Assembly: GCA_021204045.1 (NCBI GenBank)
Contig: JAJQAA010000065.1
Location: forward strand, 28,562 to 92,561
Direction of reading: 5' to 3'
DNA from: Clostridiales bacterium
Lineage (GTDB): Bacteria > Bacillota > Clostridia > Lachnospirales > Lachnospiraceae
DNA length: 64,000 bases
Shown: in pieces, positions 36,044 to 44,103 of the stretch
How the letters are laid out: every line of letters starts with the position of its first letter
Position numbering within the stretch: the first letter of the stretch is position 1
Translations under genes and position numbers: made by a program
Notes under the pieces: model-generated
What the model was told of the DNA's origin: nothing
Databases searched by the model: none
Seen by the model: the letters and a program-made list of their open reading frames with translations, nothing else

Positions 36044-37009
36044 TCACGCCTCACTACCAGGGTCCTGCTGACGCAGCCTGTCGGCAATTTCACCCAGCTT
36101 TCGCAATCGGTGATTGACTCCGGATTTGCCGACCGGCGGTTCCAGCGCTTCCCCAAGCTCCTTTAGTGTCGCATCCGGCCTTGCCAGCCGAAGCTCAGCC
36201 ATCTGCTGTAAATTTTCCGGCAGGCGTCCAAATCCCACCGTATCCCTGATATATGTGATGTCCTCAACCTGTTTGACCGACGCCAGTACCGTCTTGTTGA
36301 TATTGGCCGTCTCACAGTTTACCTTGCGGTTCACATTGCCCCGCATCTCCTTGACAATCCGGATGTTCTCCAGCTCCATCAGGGAAAGCGGCGCTTCCAT
36401 CACATTCAGGATATCCACAATCTGGCTTCCCTCTTTGATGTACACCACATAGTACTTCTTGCGACGCACAATGCGGGCGTCCAATCCAAACGAGAGAATC
36501 AGACTCTGCAGCTGGACTGCCTTCGCTTCGGTAACGCAGGCAATCTCAAAATGGTAAAACCGTTCCGGATCGCTGATCGAACCGGCCGCCAGAAACGCGC
36601 CGCGGATAAAGGCGCGCTTGCAACAGCTTTGCTGGATAACCACGTTCTGCTCCAACGCCAGCTCCTCTCCGATCTGACCGTCACGGTCAATCAGCTTGGT
36701 GGCCTGCAACACCCTCAGCGCGTCACTGTGGCGGCGGATGCCCACCGTATACATACGGCTGCGGCGTCCCTTCATGCCCTGGCGTATGGAAACATCATTA
36801 CCTATATTAAATGTTTTTTGCAGCAATGTAAAGTATTTTCTTGAAACTGCGAGATTCTCTGTATGGATTTTTATGCAGTAATGGTCGTTCTCGGAGATCT
36901 GTATCCGGCCGCACATGCTGATAATCGCGGCAATTTCCGCGATCTGGCAATGTCTGGCAGAACCGGTCTTATAAGAAAGCTCCTCCTTGACCCTGGAAGA
37001 AAATGACAT
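36044..37009 (-). CDS. whiA: DNA-binding protein WhiA
   Basis: A degenerate LAGLIDADG domain (residues about 1-220) plus C-terminal helix-turn-helix (RPDATLKELGEALEPPVGKSGVNHRLRKL). WhiA affects cell division and chromosome segregation in Firmicutes. Start ATG 37009 follows GGGGAG and leaves 1 nt after the murB stop. 321 aa. rapZ and yvcK, which often precede whiA, are not here. Confidence 0.95.
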   Translation of the reverse strand: MSFSSRVKEELSYKTGSARHCQIAEIAAIISMCGRIQISENDHYCIKIHTENLAVSRKYFTLLQKTFNIGNDVSIRQGMKGRRSRMYTVGIRRHSDALRVLQATKLIDRDGQIGEELALEQNVVIQQSCCKRAFIRGAFLAAGSISDPERFYHFEIACVTEAKAVQLQSLILSFGLDARIVRRKKYYVVYIKEGSQIVDILNVMEAPLSLMELENIRIVKEMRGNVNRKVNCETANINKTVLASVKQVEDITYIRDTVGFGRLPENLQQMAELRLARPDATLKELGEALEPPVGKSGVNHRLRKLGEIADRLRQQDPGSEA

Positions 37010-37010
37010 G

Positions 37011-37913
37011 TTAAAACTCCCCAAGAAGCTTGACTTCCATCTCTAGCCCTACGCCGGAATGTTCCCACACCCGGCGGCGCACTTCCTCACAGAGCCGCAT
37101 AATCTGCGCGGCCGTCGCCCCGCCGTGATTGATCACAAAACCGCAATGCTTCTCCGATACCTGGGCATCCCCGACGCAGAATCCGCGCAGGCCCGCCTCC
37201 TCGATCAGCTTTCCGGCAAACTGTCCCGGCGGGCGCTTAAAGGTACTGCCCGCGCTCGGATATTCCAGCGGCTGTTTGCTGCGTCGCTGTCTCGCCAGCT
37301 CCTCCATGCGGTCACGAATCGCTTCCCGGTCCCCCGGCTCCAGCGCAAACTCCGCATCGAGGACAATATAGCCAGCCGCAGGGATAATGCTCTCACGATA
37401 ACCGAGCGCAAGCTCTGCCGCTTCCAGTAAGCGTCTCTCCCCTTCCCGCGTCAGCACGGTAACCCGGCGCAATACGGCGGAAATATCCGAACCGTAGGCG
37501 CCCGCGTTCATCACCACGGCGCCACCGACGCTTCCGGGAATCCCGGAGGCAAATGCCAGACCCTCCAGAGACTCCTCCAGCGCGCGCCGCGCGACCGCGG
37601 TCAGCAAAGCCCCGGCTCCCGCGCGGATCCGGTTTCCCTCCACCATAATCTCTGACCATGACTGCCCGAGGGCGATAATCACACCGCGATAGCCGCCGTC
37701 ACCTACCAGCAGATTGCTGCCGTTGCCGATAATATAATAGGGTATCTCCGCTTCCCGGCAGGCCATAAGCACCGCCGCCAGCTCCCGCGCATCTCCCGGC
37801 TCGGCAAAAAAATCTGCCGGGCCGCCGACGCGGAAGGTCGTATGTCTGCTCATCGGCTCATCCCGGCGCAGACGCGCCGCGCCAAGAACACGCAGAAGAT
37901 CACTTTCCAACAT
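37011..37913 (-). CDS. murB: UDP-N-acetylenolpyruvoylglucosamine reductase
   Basis: Flavoenzyme of peptidoglycan precursor synthesis (UDP-MurNAc formation). Seen: HTTFRVGGPADFF, IGNGSNLLVGDGGYRG, ASGIPGSVGGAVVMNAGAYG and PSAGSTFKRPPGQFAGKLIEEAGLRG with the catalytic Ser of the type II (Gram-positive) form. 300 aa. The ribosome site is weak. It follows hprK by 19 nt. Confidence 0.96.
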   Translation of the reverse strand: MLESDLLRVLGAARLRRDEPMSRHTTFRVGGPADFFAEPGDARELAAVLMACREAEIPYYIIGNGSNLLVGDGGYRGVIIALGQSWSEIMVEGNRIRAGAGALLTAVARRALEESLEGLAFASGIPGSVGGAVVMNAGAYGSDISAVLRRVTVLTREGERRLLEAAELALGYRESIIPAAGYIVLDAEFALEPGDREAIRDRMEELARQRRSKQPLEYPSAGSTFKRPPGQFAGKLIEEAGLRGFCVGDAQVSEKHCGFVINHGGATAAQIMRLCEEVRRRVWEHSGVGLEMEVKLLGEF

Positions 37914-37932
37914 TACGCTATCCGTCCCTGTC

Positions 37933-38868
37933 CTAAATGATCGTTTTTCCCAGGTTTGCCTGCACGCGGTTGTAAAGCTCCTGCGCCGCGTTGTAGCCCA
38001 TCTTCTTCTGACGGTAATTGACCGCGGCCGACTCGACGATAATCGCCAGGTTCCGCCCCGGACGGATCGGGATATTGTGGCAGACGACCCGGTTTCCCAA
38101 AAATTCCGTGTACTGATCCTCCAGGCCGAGACGGTCGTACTCCCGGTCCTTATCCCAGTCCTCCAGCTTGATCACCATATCGATGGACTGGGTCTCCTTG
38201 ACACTCTCAACGCCGAACAGCGCCTTGACGTCGATAATGCCGATGCCGCGCAGCTCGATAAAATGCTTCGTGATATCCGGCGCGCTGCCAATCAGCGTCT
38301 CATCGCTGACCTTGTGGATCTGCACAACGTCATCCGTCACCAAACGGTGACCGCGCTTGATCAGCTCCAGCGCCGCCTCGCTCTTGCCGATGCCGCTCTC
38401 GCCCATGATCAGCACGCCCTCGCCGTAGACGTCAACCAGAACGCCGTGAATGCTGATGCACGGCGCCAGCTTTACATTCAGCCAGCGGATCACCTCCGCC
38501 ATAAACGCGCAGGTCGTCTGCTCCGACTGCAGGCAGGGCACCTGATAATGGCGGCATAAATCGAGCATATCATCGTCCGGCATCATCGAGCGGCTGTACA
38601 CAATACAGGGCACCTCGCTGGCGACCAGCTTCTCATAGACCTCAACCCGCCGCTTGCGCGGCAGCGTCTTGATATACTCCTGCTCCACATAGCCGATCAG
38701 CTGCACACGCTCTCGGTCAAAATGGTCAAAAAAGCCGGTCAGCTGCAGCGCCGGGCGATTGACCTCCGGATGCGTCAGCACTTCCTTATCCGTATCGATC
38801 TCCGGGATCAGGCTCTTCAGGTTCATTTTATGAATCAATTCGGTAATTGTTACGCCATACATACACAT
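37933..38868 (-). CDS. hprK: HPr kinase/phosphorylase
   Basis: It phosphorylates and dephosphorylates Ser46 of HPr/Crh. The P-loop GESGIGKSEAALELI and the HprK signature region (LRGIGIIDVKALFGVESVKE) are present; the N-terminal domain spans residues 1-130. ATG 38868 is 3 nt from AAGGAG and ATG 38862 is 9 nt from it, so the true start may be the second. About 310 aa. Its partner, the Crh-like protein, is in the same cluster. Confidence 0.95.
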   Translation of the reverse strand: MCMYGVTITELIHKMNLKSLIPEIDTDKEVLTHPEVNRPALQLTGFFDHFDRERVQLIGYVEQEYIKTLPRKRRVEVYEKLVASEVPCIVYSRSMMPDDDMLDLCRHYQVPCLQSEQTTCAFMAEVIRWLNVKLAPCISIHGVLVDVYGEGVLIMGESGIGKSEAALELIKRGHRLVTDDVVQIHKVSDETLIGSAPDITKHFIELRGIGIIDVKALFGVESVKETQSIDMVIKLEDWDKDREYDRLGLEDQYTEFLGNRVVCHNIPIRPGRNLAIIVESAAVNYRQKKMGYNAAQELYNRVQANLGKTII

Positions 38869-38901
38869 CCGCTCCTTATCCGTCTCGTCCGTTCCCTAAT
38901 C

Positions 38902-38929
38902 ATTTTACCGATATAAAAAGGAATGTCAA
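38902..38929 (-). promoter_or_regulatory. Promoter of hprK-murB-whiA-HPr cluster
   Basis: Minus strand TTGACA (38929-38924), 16-bp spacer, TAAAAT (38907-38902), about 34 bp before the hprK start. Confidence 0.75.
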
Positions 38930-38976
38930 GGGCAATCGCCGGTTTCTGCGCTTCCGATATCGATGCGTATCGGATT

Positions 38977-39864
38977 TTATAATATTTTTAAATACATATC
39001 GAATCTTTCATTAATATATCCCGCAAACAGGTTTTCCATCGCAGAAAGATTATGTCGGACATGATATTCATCAAAAGCATTATAATATGCGATCCTGTCC
39101 GTGAATTTAATATCGACAGGCGGGTATCCCGCTTTCATAAGTTCCATATTTACCAGCAAACGACCGGTTCTGCCATTCCCATCAATAAACGGATGGATGC
39201 TCTCGAATTCGATATGAAAACGGGCGAGCTTTGTTACGATATGTTCCTTACTTTCGGCAAAATCCCGTAAAATCTGCTCCATTTTCGGCTGGATCAGATA
39301 TGGCTGAACCGGTTCATGATACGCTCCCATGATGCGCACGGGAATCTTCCGGTAAACACCGCGATCTTCTTTTTTATCCGCAAGTACAAGATAATGGATT
39401 TGCTTTATAATGCTCTCACTGACAGGTACCTTTTCTTTTACAAGCTCACACACAAAATCAAATGCTTCTTTATGGCCAATCGCTTCCATATGGTCCTTTA
39501 ATGGCTTTTTGTCAATTGTAAGACCTCGCAGAACCAGAGCCGTTTCCCGCAAAGTCAGGGTATTCCCCTCAATTGCGTTTGAGTTATACGTGTATTCCAC
39601 GATGAACTCTTCATTCAGTCTCGCGACTTCCCCTTCTGTCAACGGTCTTCTGCTGTCAAGTTCCGCTTTCTTGCGTTCAATCTGCGAAAAAATGCTTTCC
39701 TTTGATTTATAACGTCCGTCTACAGGCTTTTTCGCATCAACCGGAATTTTCCAGCCCCGTCCTTCCTGATATGCTCCCGGAATTTTACCCTCTGAGCACA
39801 GAACCCGTATCCTTCTGTCGGAAATACCCCATTTTTCAGCCGCCTGTTTTACCGTCAGGAACAT
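38977..39864 (-). CDS. Fic-family AMPylase-like protein with N-terminal helix-turn-helix
   Basis: Residues 1-50 form a MerR/excisionase-like helix-turn-helix (TVKQAAEKWGISDRRIRVLC). The Fic core HPFIDGNGRTGR is complete near residue 220, and an N-terminal inhibitory helix motif SNAIEG ([ST]xxxE[GN]) near residue 100 marks a self-inhibited class II Fic. It would transfer AMP or a similar group to a protein; target unknown. Start ATG 39864 has GGAGG 8 nt upstream. 295 aa. Three repeats of a 13-bp sequence lie upstream. Confidence 0.9.
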   Translation of the reverse strand: MFLTVKQAAEKWGISDRRIRVLCSEGKIPGAYQEGRGWKIPVDAKKPVDGRYKSKESIFSQIERKKAELDSRRPLTEGEVARLNEEFIVEYTYNSNAIEGNTLTLRETALVLRGLTIDKKPLKDHMEAIGHKEAFDFVCELVKEKVPVSESIIKQIHYLVLADKKEDRGVYRKIPVRIMGAYHEPVQPYLIQPKMEQILRDFAESKEHIVTKLARFHIEFESIHPFIDGNGRTGRLLVNMELMKAGYPPVDIKFTDRIAYYNAFDEYHVRHNLSAMENLFAGYINERFDMYLKIL

Positions 39865-39905
39865 CCATGATTCCTCCAATCCAGCGAGTATGATACAATA
39901 AACTC

Positions 39906-39973
39906 ATTGTACCATATTATCGGAATAATACAAAGGATATCGGAATAATATTTTTCTTTTTATCGGAACAATA
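39906..39973 (-). promoter_or_regulatory. Three direct repeats and promoter upstream of the Fic gene
   Basis: TATCGGAAYAATA occurs at 39918-39930, 39938-39950 and 39961-39973, all in one orientation. The minus-strand -10 TACAAT (39911-39906) adjoins the first copy. They could be binding sites for the helix-turn-helix of the Fic protein itself. Confidence 0.65.
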
Positions 39974-40018
39974 CGGTTATGGAAACAACCTCGTACGATG
40001 ATTATGTCGGCCGGCCTC

Positions 40019-40522
40019 TCAGCCAAAAAGCTCCACGGCCTTATCCGCCATGCGCTGGCCATAGAGCCGGAACGTTTCCTCAAAGGGCTTGAGCGCTTCC
40101 GTGTTGCCCGCGGTCGCGATCGCGACCGGTCCAAGATGAATGACGGGTTTGCCCTTGGAACCTCCCCCGGAGTAAGTGAGCATACCCATGACCATCATAT
40201 GATCCAATATCGCGCGAATGACAAACTCGTCGCCTCCGTGAATATACTGCGCCGTAGAAAAAGCGCCTCCCAGCTTGCCGGGCAATGCCAGCTTGCCGGC
40301 CCGCTGTTCCAGCCAGGTATGAAAAGCCGCCGGGGTATCCGCCGCGTAGGTCGGGCAGCCCATAACGATACATTTGCTTTCCCTGACAAAATCCTCATCC
40401 ACCGCGTCAATCGAAAACGCTCTGGCTTCCGCGCCGGAAACCAGATTCATGCCATCAGCAATCACTTCAGCCATGCGGCCGGTATTCCCTGTGGCGGAAT
40501 AATAAATAACAGACATCTTCAT
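40019..40522 (-). CDS. Flavodoxin-family protein
   Basis: A 167-aa NAD(P)H:quinone-oxidoreductase/flavodoxin-like protein. The FMN phosphate loop is SATGNTGRMAE and GCPTYAADTPAAFHTWLEQ is the second FMN-contact region. Start ATG 40522 (MKMSVIYYSATG) follows AGGAGG. A role in electron transfer is inferred. It is downstream of the 40556-42042 accessory stretch. Confidence 0.88.
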   Translation of the reverse strand: MKMSVIYYSATGNTGRMAEVIADGMNLVSGAEARAFSIDAVDEDFVRESKCIVMGCPTYAADTPAAFHTWLEQRAGKLALPGKLGGAFSTAQYIHGGDEFVIRAILDHMMVMGMLTYSGGGSKGKPVIHLGPVAIATAGNTEALKPFEETFRLYGQRMADKAVELFG

Positions 40523-40708
40523 GATTCTTACCTCCTGGGTAAATAATTTTTTCAAATAGACAGAAACCTATTCCATCATAGCACATTTTTCCGATATGGG
40601 GAACTGCTATTAATACCTACATCCGTACTGATGATCGTGGCTATACTGCCAACGCCACGACAACTATTGAACACACAGTCAGGAGTAATATTTTCCTCTT
40701 TGTCTCGA

Positions 40709-41389
40709 CTACACCACCCATGAAAATGAGAGCAGCTTGTAAGTGGTTTTGATATAATCTATTTTCACGTCCCTCGTTGTATTAACGTCAACTGGCCTGT
40801 CCACACAAAAGTCTTTCAGGCATAATCCCTCTTTGACAGATTTTCTGAACTGCTGCAATTCTTCAAGAAATTCCTTGCTGTCTGTCATGCCGCTTTTTTT
40901 CTGATACAGTTCATAGATCACCTGTTGGTTTTCTTTTTCAATCCACAGATCTGCAAGAATCACTCCAAATATTTTGTAATCCTCTATGTACTGAAGCACC
41001 GGACGTTCTCCGCCATTGCTCCTTTCGTCTGTCAACTCACGAATCCAGTCTATCGTGTTGATACGCTCAGTATCTTCTATGACCTCCAGCACTTTTTTCT
41101 GAAGATCCATGTACCTCTTCGCCTCAATCAGCAAAATTTCTTTTTGCGTTATATTTATAATAATCGCATCAACGTGGTCTTTGCCATTTACGTTAACCGG
41201 AAGTTCAAACCATGAGCAGCACACATCACCAACTGCCCCAGCTACAGCCTCATATGCTTTTGAAAAATTTACAGTAAGATTTCTTTCTGTAAATCCCGTA
41301 CTTTTCTTGGATGGGTAAAAAATATTCAGAATTTTCTCGTAATTGCGCTGATAAGCCTTTAATACTTCCCTCTTGTATGTGTACTCCAT
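40709..41389 (-). CDS. Unknown protein with PD-(D/E)XK-like motif
   Basis: A 226-aa protein I do not recognise. The block HVDAIIINITQKEILLIEAKRY resembles the D-x(n)-ExK core of restriction-like nucleases, with the upstream helix FTERNLTVNFSKAYE possibly giving the first acidic residue. No partner gene is adjacent. Ends LLSFSWVV. Codon use is AT-richer than neighbouring housekeeping genes, consistent with transfer. Could be an orphan effector or a decayed restriction component. Confidence 0.6.
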   Translation of the reverse strand: MEYTYKREVLKAYQRNYEKILNIFYPSKKSTGFTERNLTVNFSKAYEAVAGAVGDVCCSWFELPVNVNGKDHVDAIIINITQKEILLIEAKRYMDLQKKVLEVIEDTERINTIDWIRELTDERSNGGERPVLQYIEDYKIFGVILADLWIEKENQQVIYELYQKKSGMTDSKEFLEELQQFRKSVKEGLCLKDFCVDRPVDVNTTRDVKIDYIKTTYKLLSFSWVV

Positions 41390-41479
41390 CTTTGAATTAT
41401 CCTCCGAATCCTGCTTTTTCTAATTTGCGCTGACTAATTCTTCTGCAACAGTCTCTGGTTTGTAAAAATATACGCTGCC

Positions 41480-41851
41480 ATGCAGGGCACAGATAACTGG
41501 TACGGGCCAGCAGAAGATATGGTGAAAGCAAATGTAATTTCAATCAGTGATTTCCTGGCAACACGGGACGATGTATATGATCTTTTAATACATAGCGGGC
41601 TGGAGCGCGAAACAGCCTTAAAGATTGCCTGGAAAATTCAAAGAGGACGTAGCATCGATGACAGATTAGAAGAATTCTTATATGAACATAAAGTCTCGAA
41701 GCTGGCAGTTCTTTTATGGTTAGGAGATGGCTATTTATGGCCGCGATCGGACGCGATCGCGTATATGCAGATGTTTTGCCGTCTGGTTTATTATAGAATT
41801 CATTACAGGGATATATTTGAAATGTGCATGGATAACATCATATCAAAATAA
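41480..41851 (+). pseudogene. PolC C-terminal-like fragment
   Basis: The 123 codons resemble the C-terminal helix-hairpin-helix part of PolC: QGTDNWYGPAEDMV, SISDFLATRDDVYDLLI and LERETALKIAWKI line up with HGTDVW..., the CRDDI block and KAFKIMEKVRKG of PolC, and WPRSDAIAYMQMFCRLVYY with FPKAHAAAYV-like sequence. No ribosome site precedes the first ATG, a stop lies 22 codons upstream, and the polymerase core is missing. I read it as a decayed fragment; a small domesticated protein is possible. The alignment is from memory. Confidence 0.6.
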
Positions 41852-41914
41852 TTTCTCTCAATATTTTATCTGGCCATGTACAATTTTTTTAACATAGGGT
41901 ACAATGGAGATACT

Positions 41915-42058
41915 AATGGGCTCTCGGAATCTTGAGCCTATCTGTTGTAAATTTTGCAACAGTTACCTCCAGCCTAAGCTCACCTTCGCTGAAAATATTT
42001 TTATATGCCGGGATATGGTCAATTTGTCTTGCTGAAACAATTCTACCATCTGATCAAA
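41915..42058 (-). pseudogene. Frameshifted remnant of a RhuM-like gene
   Basis: On the minus strand one frame reads FDQMVELFQQDKLTISRHIK and the next frame continues NIFSEGELRLEVTVAKFTT; a single missing A in a run of A would join them. Together they match the N-terminal part of RhuM/virulence-associated proteins. The fragment overlaps the last codons of rlmD and ends at a stop near 41915. Confidence 0.6.
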
Positions 42059-43587
42059 AGCGCGCAGGTTTCTATCCCAGCAGTCGCCGGGAACATGTCC
42101 ACGCAGCACGCCTTCTCAAGCCGGTAGCCGCCCGCCTGCAGCGCTGCCAGATCACGCGCCAGGCTTGTGGGTTTGCAGGAAATGTAGACAATGCGCTCCA
42201 CGCCGTAAGCGATAATCTTTTCCAGTGCTTTCGGATGAATGCCGTCGCGCGGCGGATCAAGCACGATCAGATCCGGCTTATCCTCCAGCTCGTCGATCAC
42301 CTTTAGAACATCGCCCGCGATAAACGTACAGTTTTCCAGGCCGTTGCGCGCCGCGTTGGCGCGGGCGGCCTCCACCGCCTCGGGAACGATCTCCACACCA
42401 ACGACCTTGCTGGCGACCGGAGCCAGGATCTGTGCGATCGTGCCCGTGCCGCTGTAGAGATCAAAAACCACCTTCCCATCCGTCTCACCGACATAACTGC
42501 GCGCCAGCTCGTAGAGCACCTCCGCCCCCAGCGAATTGGTCTGGAAGAACGAGAACGGCGAAATCTTAAACGTCAGCCCCAGCAGCTCTTCATAGAAATA
42601 ATCGCGGCCATGCAGAATGACCGTCTCATCGCTGCGCACCACGTCCGCAAGACTGTCATTTTTTATATGAAGAATGCCGACCAGCGACCCTTCCAGCTGC
42701 AGTTCCAGAAGCGCAGCGCGCCAGCCCGCAAGCAGCTGCTCTTCCCCAGCTAAACTGTTTTTCCCAGCTAAACTGTTTTTTCCCACATCCGGCGCGGTCA
42801 CCCCATTTTCTTCCGATGGCTCCGTCTGAAAACATTCTGTCCGCAAAAACTCCGTCTGCGTCGTCGTCACCAGCGCGACGAGAATCTCCCCGGTCTTCAC
42901 GGCGCGGCGCACCAGCAGATGACGCAGATAACCCTGGTGCCGCAGACGACGGTAATAACTGACCCCGGCCACCGCGAAATAGTCCAGCGTCGCGCGCAAG
43001 ATGCGGCAAAAATCCGCATGCACGATCCTGCAGGCATCCGTCGTCACGATATCATAAAAACTGCCACGCGCGTGCATGCCCAGCGCCAGCGGCCCGTCCT
43101 TATGCTCATCCCCGAAAGAAAACTCCATCTTGTTCCGGTAACCGTCCACGAGCGGGCTTCCCTTGATCTCCTCAAATATGTAGGAGCCCGGTTTTACCGT
43201 GCCGTTCGGTTCCACCGCACAGTCTGGTTCCACCGCGCCATCCAGCTCCACCGTGTCGTCCGGTTTCACCGCGCCGTCCAGCAGGCTGCGCACCTGCCCG
43301 GCCTTGATTTTCAATTGTTCTCCATAAGGCAGGCTCTGGTACAGGCAGCCGCCGCAGCGGCCAAAATGCGGGCAGACGCCTTCCGTAAGTTCCAGCGCCG
43401 ACGGCTCTATCACTTCCAGAAGCCGCGCCTCACAGCGGCCTGCGCGTTTTTTATTAACCGCGGCGCGCACAAGCTGTCCGGGAATCGTGTTTTTGACGAT
43501 CACGCGCGCTCCGTCCACATGGACAACGCCCCGGTTCGGGAAGTCAACCCGCTCTACCCGCGCCTCAAAACAATCTCCTTTTTTCAT
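42043..43587 (-). CDS. rlmD: 23S rRNA (uracil-5-)-methyltransferase RlmD/RlmCD family
   Basis: A SAM-dependent RNA m5U methyltransferase: TRAM domain (residues 1-60), Fe-S cysteines CPHFGRCGGC, SAM motif VFDLYSGTGTIAQI, FQTNSLGAE and the catalytic Cys in VYISCKPTSLARDL. Two in-frame 18-bp repeat tracts add residues: five V-(K/E)-P-like hexapeptides (43190-43279) and a KNSLAG duplication. I chose ATG 43587 (GGAG 6 nt upstream); 43599 is also possible. The last codons merge with a RhuM-like remnant. Confidence 0.93.
   Translation of the reverse strand: MKKGDCFEARVERVDFPNRGVVHVDGARVIVKNTIPGQLVRAAVNKKRAGRCEARLLEVIEPSALELTEGVCPHFGRCGGCLYQSLPYGEQLKIKAGQVRSLLDGAVKPDDTVELDGAVEPDCAVEPNGTVKPGSYIFEEIKGSPLVDGYRNKMEFSFGDEHKDGPLALGMHARGSFYDIVTTDACRIVHADFCRILRATLDYFAVAGVSYYRRLRHQGYLRHLLVRRAVKTGEILVALVTTTQTEFLRTECFQTEPSEENGVTAPDVGKNSLAGKNSLAGEEQLLAGWRAALLELQLEGSLVGILHIKNDSLADVVRSDETVILHGRDYFYEELLGLTFKISPFSFFQTNSLGAEVLYELARSYVGETDGKVVFDLYSGTGTIAQILAPVASKVVGVEIVPEAVEAARANAARNGLENCTFIAGDVLKVIDELEDKPDLIVLDPPRDGIHPKALEKIIAYGVERIVYISCKPTSLARDLAALQAGGYRLEKACCVDMFPATAGIETCALLIRW
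43190..43279 (-). repeat. Five tandem 18-bp units inside rlmD
   Basis: Units start at 43190, 43208, 43226, 43244 and 43262 and each encodes a hexapeptide of the type V-E/K-P/L-x-x-A/T. The tract stays in frame between the Fe-S region and the catalytic domain. Confidence 0.85.
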
Positions 43588-43603
43588 CACATGCTCCATG
43601 CCG

Positions 43604-43639
43604 AAAAAAGCGTGCCCCTCCAGGAAGCACGCTCTTTTT
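43604..43639. terminator. Terminator between small membrane protein gene and rlmD
   Basis: AGCGTGC and GCACGCT form a 7-bp stem, with A runs on one side and T runs on the other, so it can act in both directions. It lies just upstream of the rlmD start. Confidence 0.8.
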
Positions 43640-43644
43640 GGTTC

Positions 43645-43953
43645 TCACTCTTTCTTTTCTTTTGGCTCCGCGTCCTCATCATCTTCAAAGAAATCATCAT
43701 CGAAGTCATCGTCGAAATCGTCCTCAAAGTCTTCCAGATAATCCGGCGTGAAGAAACGGTATACCGCGTACGCGATCCCCGCGACCGCCGCCACCGCGCC
43801 GATTATCGCGAGAGCCCACAGAAGCGCTGTCTTCCGCTTTTCTTCCTCCTCATTTCTGTGCAGGAATTCATTCAGCTTGGTCGTATTGACAATTTCCTCC
43901 ACGCGCGACAGCGCGTCTCTTCCCATCGTATTCATGTTGTCAAAGCGATTCAT
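43645..43953 (-). CDS. Small single-pass membrane protein with acidic tail
   Basis: A 102-aa protein. Residues about 1-42 are charged and helical, about 43-67 form one membrane helix (ALLWALAIIGAVAAVAGIAYAVY), and the C-terminus is a run of Asp/Glu with Phe (DDFDDDFFEDDEDAE). Start ATG 43953 is preceded by AAGGA; a GTG 9 nt earlier is too close to it. I do not recognise a named family with certainty. Followed by a terminator. Confidence 0.8.
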   Translation of the reverse strand: MNRFDNMNTMGRDALSRVEEIVNTTKLNEFLHRNEEEEKRKTALLWALAIIGAVAAVAGIAYAVYRFFTPDYLEDFEDDFDDDFDDDFFEDDEDAEPKEKKE

Positions 43954-44103
43954 CCATCCCACATCCTTTCCTGATGATCGGCGTCGAATATCTGCCGTCT
44001 ATTTATTATACCATCCTTTTTTTCTTTTTACTATCCTATATTTTTGTCAAATTGTTATTATCCGTTACTATTGCGAATGAAGAAAAACGGTCGTGAATGC
44101 CAT

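Noticed and set aside
40600..40740. A frame with TDDRGYTANATTTI-like sequence resembling a surface-protein repeat
   Set aside because: Too short, no start or ribosome site, and the likeness is only impressionistic; could be a decayed remnant but not supportable.
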